64,000 nucleotides of DNA from Chinchilla lanigera. Taxonomy: Eukaryota; Chordata; Mammalia; Rodentia; Chinchillidae. Under the pieces are notes generated by a model. That model worked only from the letters and a program-made list of their open reading frames with translations, searched no databases and was not told the origin of the DNA. Position 1 is the first letter of the stretch, and the number at the start of each line of letters is the position of its first letter. Made by a program: the position numbers and the translations under genes. The DNA lies in the NCBI RefSeq assembly GCF_000276665.1, contig NW_004955477.1, forward strand, positions 6,039,442 through 6,103,441, read 5' to 3'. Positions 55,449 through 64,000 of the stretch are shown here, piece by piece.

Positions 55449-57225
55449 AAAAGATATGAGTAAGGAGTAATGAGTAGGGAGCTCACACTAGTGCATTACA
55501 CTCACTGGGTCTGAAGGAATGAGAATAGGGTAGTTGCTTGACCTGGAAGGAGAGAACCATGTCATGAGAACCCGTACAAGACAGTGTGGCTTTCGGTAGA
55601 TGACAGATGATGCAGGAGAGCTGGCAACCTCACTGTCCTTGCTCTGTTCCTCTGATCACCTTCCAATGACCCCACTGAATGAACCTAACTGAAGCCCAAG
55701 AGCAAGTGTGTCCACTTATGTAGACCAAGCTAAGTCCATCCCCTCCCACAGAGCTAATTAGAGTGGGGTGGAGGGTGTGAGAGGCAGAGAAAGGTAAGTA
55801 GCACGCTGAACTTATACAAAGTCCATCATTTCTCACCTGAGCTTGTTGTAAAACTGTGACCAAACCACACCATAAATGCACTTCCTGTGGAAAGGAACGA
55901 TACTATGGCATATTTGTTTTGCTGCCCACTTGCCTTTCTAAAAATTAATTTCTACCTATTCACGGAGAATCCTTTAGAATTGGAACACACAAGCTGATGA
56001 TGTCCCTGACGTCTCAAGTAATGGGCCATTGACAGGAGCTCCTTCCCTATAACTCCTCCCCTGACCTCCTTGAAGGTGAGCCCTGGTTCTTGTTTACTTC
56101 TGGGTGTCAAGTACTGGGTACACTGTCTGGAGCACAGGAGGTGTAAAGAGTCTATCTGCTGAACAAAGAAGGGAGAATGGGGACTGGGTTAAAGTAGACT
56201 TGAATGATAAACACACAATCAGTGAATGCACAAAACAATAACATGTTTCTAGAGGTGACAAATTATGACAAAAATGCGAAGATAGTACACATAGTCATAT
56301 AATTCACATAGTTATTTAGATAACTAAATAATAGATTTTTTAGAAGTCACTGGTAAAACATAGGAGGCTTTGAAGGTTTATCTTTGAGGCTTTCGTAGGG
56401 CAGAAATGCAATAGGCACAATTCCTACTCTGACAGTAGGTATTGATTATGTGATGGCTGTTAAAACTGATAGTCCTCATGGCTAGATAGCTCTGGAGTAC
56501 CTCCTAATTTGGCATGATGCACACTTTTGGTTATTATTTTTCTGTATAGCACACATGTGCTCTTGTGCCAGTCACCATTGTCACTGCCCAAGGGTGAAGT
56601 CACAGCCAGCCCCTTTGTTATGACTTGAATTTATCATGGTTTGAATTTCCAGTTTAACTCCAGCTGTGACTTGCCACTCACAAATATATTTCTGTAGTCC
56701 TACTGCTTTTGCCTCTCAACACTCCTTGACCTTCTGCCTGGTAACATCCCTCAACCCTCCTCCAGGAGAATGTGGCTGCCAAAACTCTTCGCTGACACAT
56801 GTGGGTGAGACCTGTGCCCAGTGCTAACCCAGGTAACAAATTATATCTCTTTGGCTTCAGTGTTATCTTAGAGACAGGCGCATGACTTAGACCAGGTGAG
56901 TGAGCAACAGTAGGACTAATTCATGGCACAATGGATGAGGACTTGGCAGAGAGCAGGGAGACCTGGGTTCAGAGCTTATGGTCTTGAAGCTGGCAGAGAC
57001 TCTGTGGAGAAGCTGAAGACTGAGCTAGGGAGGAAGAGCTGAGAAAAGGCATCCTGGTGACATCAATGAGGCTCTGGGCAGCCAGACCAGGAGTCCAAGT
57101 GTCCTTTGTACCACGAGGCTACAGGAGACAACTCTTCCTTGGTTTGGGCTCAAGCCAGTTTTGATCTTATGCTTTGTTGTTTGCAATCACAAGAGCCCTG
57201 CCAAATGCAGATGTACTTGGGTTTT
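55449..57225. other. Unique DNA with ancient repeat fragments
   Basis: 56040-56165 (GACCTCCTTGAAGGTGAGCC, GGTACACTGTCTGGAGCACA) resembles an L2/MIR end. 56925-57000 (CACAATGGATGAGGACTTGG, GACCTGGGTTCAGAGC) resembles a MIR core. Both are weak. No exon recognised. Confidence 0.35.
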
Positions 57226-57320
57226 GTTTTTTTTTTTTTTTTTTTTGGTACTGGAAATCGAACTCAGGACCTTGCGCTTGCCAGGCAGGTGCTTATGCCA
57301 CTGAGCTATATCCCCGGCCC
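57226..57320 (-). repeat. ID SINE, antisense
   Basis: A long T-tail, GGTACTGGAAATCGAACTCA, then CACTGAGCTATATCCCCGGC. A perfect 15-bp target duplication TGTACTTGGGTTTTG lies at 57212-57226 and 57321-57335. Confidence 0.95.
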
Positions 57321-57335
57321 TGTACTTGGGTTTTG

Positions 57336-58139
57336 GACAGTCATTAGTTACTGTATTCTCTCCCACTTCGCAGTTTGTGACTTTAAATTAAACATTGGCA
57401 AAGAGTGGCTGTTCCTCATCTGATGCCATTGGCTGTGCTTTGCACTTGGTGGTGGTAGATCACCACTTCTGACCCACATTCACACACCTCTACTGTGGAT
57501 GCGTGGTGACACACTTGTATATAAGTGTGGCTGTGGCACAGATAAGAATAAGCATGCTCAGAGGGAAGGCATGGCCCAATCACAGGACACCGTGACCACA
57601 TGATGCGCCCAACTGTAAGCTGGCCTTAAATAGCACAACTGAAGCCTAACACAAGGACAGGTAGAGCTAGCACAGCATGTGAGAGGTGGAGGCTGAAGAG
57701 TCAGAGAGCCAGCATGGGATCCACAGGAAACCAAAGAGCTGGGCTCAGTTCTTCCCAGCCTGCAGGCTCCCCACACTTCATTAGACTCTTTGCTGGGAAT
57801 CGTGCAATAATATCCTTAGCCTGGATACTTGAGCATTATGAGAATGCAAGTTCAGTAGGATGAGGGTGGTGGGAAAATAGTTCCTCCCACCCTAAAGAAT
57901 AGGCAGCAAGAGGATTGTTCTGCTCATGCTTTGGTACTTTTGTGTCTCTTAAGTGTGTTTGATGTGCATTAGTTCGTGTTGTTTCAAACTGCTCTTTCTG
58001 TCTCAAAGCTGGTGGTCTGGAAGGGTCAGTATGCTTTCCTTTGTCTCCTTCTTAGCTTCAAAGAGGGCACTGTGGATGAGGATGCCTCACTGAAGGCTTA
58101 GGATTCCTGGGTGAGAGCAAAGTCAGAAGAGTCTGTATA
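57336..58139. other. Unique DNA, no gene seen
   Basis: Nothing recognised. Confidence 0.35.
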
Positions 58140-58860
58140 CCAGTGGGGCTGCAAGGACTTCAGCTCGAGTTTCATTGCTATTCCATTGGCTGGCTGAGGT
58201 GTAGATGTGTAGACGGCCTTGCTTGCTAGCCGGGAGAGCGCAGTCTGTCTTCTTGCTTCAGTGTGGGATGTTTATCTGTCTTTCAACTCAGTTGGGCTGT
58301 GGATTATGCACCATTTGCCTATTCATGTTCATTGTGGTGGTGAAATGCAAATGAAGTTGTCTTTGATGTACTAGAGGCATGATAGCAATTTCTGACTTTC
58401 TTTCCCGGAGCCAAAGTCTTCCCAAACCTCAGCACTGGGGAGATGATCTTAGGAGTGCTGGGGTCCATGCTGTAGCCTGGCTGCTGGGCATGGTGCTCTC
58501 CTATGATGGCACATTCATTGTCAAATCAGACAGCGACTATCCTTGAAACTCCAGGAGAGAAAGAAGGATTTTCTTTTTAAACCAGAAAAGAAAGTTAGAA
58601 AGTAATTAGTATGCACTAATTAAGAATAATAATAATAATAACAGTTTGAATTGGTGCCTAGTATGACAGTGGATTTGGGCTTCCTGCCAAACATCATATC
58701 TATGGCTACTGCCTTTCAAGTTGTCATGCATCCGTTTTGAGATACGACGGTGATGGCGTATTTAGAAACAGTTAATTGCTGGCATTGTTTATGGAGAGAG
58801 TTTTATAGCCTTGCTTAGGCACCTAATTTCACACAGCATCTGCTATTGATGTCACTGATT
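58140..58860. promoter_or_regulatory. Putative conserved noncoding element with octamer and TAAT sites
   Basis: Repeat-free. A perfect POU octamer ATGCAAAT lies at 58345-58352. Around 58601-58626 there are two TAATTA-type cores (AGTAATTAGTATGC, ACTAATTAAG). 58730-58860 has GAGATACGACGGTGATGGCG, CAGTTAATTGCTGGC and CACCTAATTTCACAC. An (AAT)n tract sits at 58627-58641. There is no coding frame. The enhancer role is inference. Confidence 0.35.
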
Positions 58861-59329
58861 TAAGTATTTAGAAAGGAGAGTAGAAAGTAAACGGAGAAAA
58901 TAAAAATATATATAATTCATGGCTATGAAGGCACAAAAGAGTGCCACTTGGACACTCAGCATCTTAGAAGCCACCTTCCTGGTAATCAAATGTGTGCCAT
59001 ATTTTGCCAAGTGTCCTGGGCCGTCACATCTGCCATCACCACCTGTGATCATTTTCTTCCTCTTTTGCACTAAATAATCAATTACAAGATTCTGGGTTTT
59101 TCTCCCCTTACTCATTTATTCCTGGCTCAAGGCCTTGCTTCCAATAGTGCCAGAGTGAGGACACAGGCTCTTTCTGCTCTGGAGACCAGGATGATGATGT
59201 GAGCATCATTAGCCAGGCTGAGGACAGATACCGTCATTGACAAAGTGTGTGAATATCTGTTTTGGAAATACTTTTAAAAATGTAAAAACTCTCGGAAACT
59301 CAGCGCTGTTAAACGTTTGGGGCTGCGCC
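58861..59329. other. Unique DNA
   Basis: Nothing recognised. Confidence 0.35.
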
Positions 59330-59880
59330 AGCCTCTCTCTGGGCTATCTTTGGGAATGTTAAATTGTTACAAACTTTCTGGGGAGCAATTTGACATATGC
59401 CTCTCTTCATCACTGAACCTAGTACTTCCTATTCTGGGAGGCTGTCCTAAGAAAATGACCTGACACATAATAGAAGCTCAAAACTTTGTGAACCAAATGA
59501 CTGTGTAAAATGATAAAGAGAGAAAAATCAGTTCAGTATAGCATTAACATGCCCAGGTCCAAGAAGGCAACCTAAATGCCCAGTGAAATGGAAATCATTA
59601 AATTATAACAGATACTATGCATTCATTAAAGATGAGGTTTACTAGATTTTTAGTCGGACGATGATACTGATAAAATGTTAAGTAAAATGATTTAAAACTA
59701 TGTATACTATAGCCTCAAGACATACATGCATGGGAAACAGAAGGATCATGAAACTACAGATGGCTTTTATTTTGTTTTTTATAGCTGTCTGTATTTTTCA
59801 AAGATTGGGCACTGAACATACATTATAATACTGTAGTTTATACTTGTGTGTATGACTAACATAACTTACTTTAAATATAC
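59330..59880 (+). mobile_element. Old L1 3' end (L1ME-like)
   Basis: AAATTGTTACAAACTTTCTG, GGGGAGCAATTTGACATATG, GTCCTAAGAAAATGACC, GAAATGGAAATCATTAAATT, ATACTATGCATTCATTAAAG and 'GATAAAATGTTAAGTAAAAT' follow an old L1 3' end in sense. Degraded, no frame. Confidence 0.75.
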
Positions 59881-60239
59881 ACGAAGACAGGAAAATATCC
59901 TTCAAGAAGATCCTATCACCCTGGGCAGTACATAAAAACATCTAGTTCTCTGTGTTCTTTTTAGATCTACCCTTATCACAGGGCACTAGATTTTCTTTAG
60001 ATCTTTCATGGAGAGAAGGTAGGCACTGTCTGAGAGTCCCTGTGGTACACACTTGATCTTAATTTATGTAAGGTAAATATGAAATGCTATTGCAGCATCA
60101 TCTGGTCACATTAGGTATCTCAGTGATCTACCATGGGGTCACATGTGAGCCACAGAGCTGTTTAAAGAAGCCCCTCTTGTGAGATACCCCAGGACTGAGA
60201 CCTCTGATTTAAGGTATGGTACGCTCTTGATGTTAGATG
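59881..60239. other. Unique DNA
   Basis: Nothing recognised apart from a faint MER5-like phrase near 60145-60215. Confidence 0.3.
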
Positions 60240-60395
60240 TTGAACTGGGATCTGTGGGCCAGTGGCATTTGCATCACTTTGAAGGCTGATAGAAGTGCTG
60301 GACATCAGGTCTCCCCAGGCCTGCTACACATACATCTCCTGCCACAAGTCCCCCGCTGAAACTTGAGTACACTCAAGCTTGAGAAGTGCTGCTAG
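60240..60395 (+). mobile_element. MER5A-like hAT MITE
   Basis: 'ATCTGTGGGCCAGTGGCATT', TGCATCACTTTGAAGGC, 'GGTCTCCCCAGGCCTGCTAC' and the terminus CAAGCTTGAGAAGTGCTGCT follow MER5A. Diverged. Confidence 0.65.
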
Positions 60396-62100
60396 AGAAA
60401 GCACCCAGGGAACAATGATGATGGGATTGGAAACCTAGGCAGAGCACACATACTCAACAGTACCATTTATTGAAAAGGAGAAGTATTGACTTTCTGCAGA
60501 AGACAAGAAATAAACTTCACTCAAAATTTGTCACGTGCACCATGCCTGCTGGGGTGATGTTTGACCCAGAGCTCACTTCGTGGACCATGAGAAAGTGATA
60601 GTGGAGGCCAGGGAAGAGCTGGAGTCTCTGTGGGTGGCCAAACAAGCAGAAGATCTCTTTTAGGAGCATGTGGCTGCAGAGCTCAGAGCTGCCAAGGTGA
60701 GCTGGCAGCAGCTCAACATTATTTGAAGCCCTGCTTACTCTATAAGGATGAATTCTGCCTGTTTTCACTTTCAGGTTTTTTCTTTTAAAAAAATTGCCAA
60801 TATGGGTCCAATGTAAGTTTGACATGACTTTTGTGGTCAGTTGAGGACAATCCTTTAATTTGAGGGCCTTCTTCAAAGTGCACCACCAGAGGCTCCCCTG
60901 GAATAATCCCATCCGTGAATCCCAGGAAAGACTCCTGTCCTCAGAGCTGTGCCAGTTCCCACAGAAGAAACCCAGAGAACAGGACAACGAGTGCCATCCG
61001 GGCATTGCTGGCAACGGTCAGCGGGTTTAGTTGGAGATCTGTCTCTCAGCTGAAACTAACGTCTTTTTCTTTCTGCCACTGAAATTTTTCTTTTGTTTTG
61101 TTTTATGACAACTTAAAACAAAGTTCTTCTTTAAAAAGAAGGTGGAAAGCCTGGTGTGTGAAATAGGTAGCCAGGTCTTGTATATCCTAGATATTTCTGA
61201 GGGATCTGTGCATTTTAAGGAAACTACAGTTTCGTCCTGGTGCAGGTACAATCCAGTTGGAGACCAAACCAGTCACTTAGTGGGGGCAGATGTGTGGTAC
61301 ATTCCTAACAGGGTATTAATACCCCACCTTGAGAAAACCCTCTCTGCTTTTCATAAACCATAGTAGCTTCTCTAGGAGCATTACAACGTATACAGCATTA
61401 TATATTTCTCAGCTTGAATAATATAAGTAATACATCTTAGTCTAACATTAACTACAGAGATCTGAGGTGAGTAGGGGTGGCTCCCTTTTAGGGACAACAC
61501 TGACCCAGATTCAGGTCTGTCCCTGGCTACAGAAGCCTCAGCCCCTCTAGGAGAGCTGTGCAGCGTCCAGAGTAGGGGCTCTGAGCTTCAGCTCTGTTGG
61601 CCTCCTCCAGTTCCTTGCACTGTCTCCCTGCATTATGTGTGGTGGTGGTGTCACTATGCTGCACACAGCCATGCCCCTTCTGCCACCTCTTTTCCCCTTA
61701 TCTCAGTCCTCACCCAGACTACCCTTGAAGTCTCATATTCCTCTCAGGGGACATATCCATACTCCCTCCTAAGCCCACATAGAGCTTTCACTAACTTGGC
61801 ACCTGGTAGGGTTCACCCTTACACACTCCTTTAGCCAGAATGAGTTGTGAATCCCTGCCCCTGACAGTGGTAGCCTGGTGGATGAAGACCCAGCTGGGGA
61901 CTGAATTTTCCATCTGGGGTTGGCAACCTGATTAGCTCTTGCTACCTGGTCACTGCAGAGACCTGGAGCCTAGAGCCTGGGAGCCCGTGAGACTGGACTT
62001 TGCCCCTCAGTGCCCACCAATGCAAGTAGTTCATGTCTGGTGGGTTTACCTGGAGCTGAGCAGGGTGCACACGTGGCTGAGCATCAAATATGAGACTCAG
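60396..62100. other. Unique DNA; longest open frame on the minus strand
   Basis: The minus frame 60517-61014 is 165 codons, the longest in the window. It shows no domain I recognise. In another minus frame, starting near 61002 (MALVVLFSGFLLWELAQL), there is a short hydrophobic signal-peptide-like start that ends in a stop after ~18 residues. The evidence is insufficient for a gene call; a decayed coding exon is possible. Confidence 0.25.
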
Positions 62101-62135
62101 TGAATGAATGAATGAATGAATGAATGAATGAATGA
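62101..62135. repeat. (TGAA)n microsatellite
   Basis: About eight perfect TGAA units. Confidence 0.95.
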
Positions 62136-63183
62136 GGCGCATTCCTGGAAATCTGGAAGGCTGGGTCCTTCCCTGTTTGAAAATGACTTTGGGTGGTAGG
62201 TGTTAGTTTTCAAGGAGACTGTAGTCCACGGTCTCACGGGTGATGTGACCCTGTAAGCCTGGTGCTTACAGCTGCTCACAGCCTTTTCAACTTACACAGC
62301 CTTCCATGTTGGACATGTTCCTCGTTCTTCGGTGTCCCTGTCACACAGAATAATGTCACAGCACAGCACACCGCTCAAGGCAGAAGTGCTTGGCACTGAG
62401 ATGGACCCAAAGAGCCCAAGCACACAGCTGCTGCTGGCTTTAGGAGCCATGCATTGCTCAGCTTCTTAGCAAGTGTTTCAAAGCTTGCTTTTTGTACTTT
62501 TCACCCCTTCACTTGGGATGGGGCTTTATTTTTCCTGTCTCTCCATTTTCCATTTTGATCATGGCACAGACAGAAGCATGGAAGGCCTGGAACTTGAATC
62601 ACAGACACCTTGACATTTCGTTCCAGATTCAGATGTCCCTGAGGTTTCTGCCAGAAAGCAAGAGGTGCCACTGGGATGCATTTTAACAGGTAGTCTGGGC
62701 TGTGCCCAAGGGCCCATTCACTTGGAAGTTAAGATGGATTTGGCAAGTGCTTGTTATGGTGCCAAGCTAGGGTGAGGTCCGGAGGATGAAAGGACAGATA
62801 AAGGCAAAGGAGGTAGATATATAAACACATACTTAGTGCGCAATTTGTAAATGTGTGTAAAGATGCTCTGGGAAGAGTGATGGGAGCAAACTGCCTTACT
62901 TGTGTGATTCAGAAGTGAGGCAAATGGGTGGGAGTCAGCAGGGATGGGACAGGTTCTGCTGCAGTAAAAACCTTCCCAATTTCCCCGGGGCTGAGATTGG
63001 AATGTTATTTCTCCACCTGAGGACAATCTGGTGATGGGGAGGGGTTTGGGATCCCTCGAGTGCCTGGGCTGATGGATCCCCTCTTATTAGGAATGGGTCA
63101 GGAAGAGGGAGGAAGGAGAACAGAATCTAGCCTCAAGGGCTGCTCCTGGAAGGAGCCGACATCATTTCTACCTACATGTCTTT
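62136..63183. other. Unique DNA, no gene seen
   Basis: Short overlapping frames only. Confidence 0.35.
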
Positions 63184-63191
63184 GGCTATAG

Positions 63192-63271
63192 CAGAGATGG
63201 TGAACCTTTTAGAGCTTTCAGTGATACAGACAGCCTGCTGCAGCACTCGTGCCATAGACTCACCACCACTG
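63192..63271. mobile_element. Very short hAT-like MITE (80 bp)
   Basis: The left end CAGAGATGGTGAACCTTTT and the reverse complement of the right end (CAGTGGTGGTGAGTCTATGG) are imperfect terminal inverted repeats of hAT type. Flanking octamers GGCTATAG (63184-63191) and GGCTAAGT (63272-63279) agree at five of eight positions, fitting a decayed 8-bp target duplication. Only ~80 bp remain, so it is an internally deleted nonautonomous copy. Confidence 0.55.
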
Positions 63272-63279
63272 GGCTAAGT

Positions 63280-63823
63280 CAATTCATGTGACCGGGGATG
63301 CCACACCAGGAAGAAGTGCAATCCTATTATGTGTCCGGAAAAAAGGCAGAAATCTACTGAATGGCACAAGGGTGCAAAGAAGAAGAGCTTGGTGGCGGTT
63401 AAGCTTGGGGACAGGAGACCTGCATCTAGGCTGGTGAAAAGCATCATGTCTGGGCTCAAGAAAGAAGGCTGAGATTACTAGGTATGAGTGATAGGTTTTC
63501 CCCGTAAGCTGATATTTCTTATTCCAACACCACTGCCTTGGGGCCTATTAGGGATGTAGATTCTGTGAGCAGATACACAAGAAAATACAATCAGACCTCA
63601 TTCAACGGGGAAAGTGGGCAGAAAACTGACTCCCTAAATCACCTTCAGTTGGGGCTCCTCAAGAGTCAGAGCTGGCCCTGTGTGACCTCTGTCTCAATCC
63701 TGGTGGATTCAGTACGTTCTCAGTACTTAACTCACAGCCCACAGAATCTCAGCAAGCTCTGTGGGTGCCTAGGACATGCTGTGAAGACAGAAAACTGACC
63801 TGAAGTCTTGCTCCCATTTACAA
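63280..63823. other. Unique DNA
   Basis: Nothing recognised. Confidence 0.35.
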
Positions 63824-64000
63824 TAATGTTTTAGTCACTTATCACTGGGACAAAATATCTGACATCTGTAACTTAAAGGAGAAGTATGATTAGTCTCACC
63901 TTTTCGAAGTTTCAGTCCTTATGTGATTGGCAGCATGGTGGGAGGACCTGGATGGAGGAAAGCTATTCAACTCATGGCGACAAGGAAGCAGAGAGTAAAG
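63824..64000. mobile_element. LTR-like rodent repeat, cut by window end
   Basis: 'GTTTTAGTCACTTATCACTG', 'GGACAAAATATCTGACATCT', GAAGTTTCAGTCCTTATGTG and 'CTCATGGCGACAAGGAAGCA'. It is related to the repeat at 22790-23167, with its left end intact and its right end beyond the window. Confidence 0.65.

Overview
This window looks like repeat-rich noncoding DNA from a placental-mammal nuclear genome. It is most likely from a rodent outside the mouse/rat group, and a hystricomorph-type rodent fits best. The main support is many copies of a tRNA-derived SINE of the rodent ID type, in a form reading GGGGCTGGGGATTTAGCTCA in sense. It occurs alongside 7SL-derived B1 and B1-ID composites, a rodent-style LINE-1, and ancient mammalian fossils (L2, MER5A, MaLR-like LTR, Tigger, old L1M). 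The species call is inference from repeat style only. I find no host protein-coding exon, rRNA, functional tRNA, CRISPR array or bacterial-type operon that I can support. The open reading frames are short, overlap on both strands, and lie in repeats or GC-rich unique DNA.

Layout. 1-5.5 kb: mostly unique DNA with a GC-rich, homeodomain-motif-rich block (2.15-2.69 kb) that looks like a conserved developmental enhancer, plus one B1 fragment. 5.5-9.8 kb: a B1/ID composite, then a degraded sense-strand L1 carrying an ID insertion. 9.8-16.2 kb: mostly unique, with a palindromic MITE, an enhancer-like block near 11.5-12 kb, a (TG)n tract, a B1 and an L1 3' tail. 16.2-28.4 kb: a nest of transposons. 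An old antisense L1 is split by two sense L1 tails (one carrying an ID pair), another ID, a Tigger-like DNA transposon and a nearly full-length younger antisense L1 with tandem promoter monomers. That younger L1 itself holds two IDs and an LTR-like repeat.

28.4-36 kb: two IDs, an L2 tail, a cluster of three related LTR-like copies, and at 33.15-34.34 kb a 1.17-kb insert with a perfect 14-bp target-site duplication. This insert joins a GC-rich 5' module to an L1-type 3' tail made of ~100-bp subrepeats; it is the least explained object in the window. 36-64 kb: mostly unique DNA with several enhancer-like blocks, ancient L1/L2/MER5A/MaLR fragments, more IDs, microsatellites, a small minisatellite and an 80-bp hAT-like MITE.

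The window therefore reads as an intergenic or deep-intronic gene desert. Its likely functional content is cis-regulatory, and its evolutionary content is successive waves of retrotransposition. Repeat family names are from memory of consensus sequences, not from a search.
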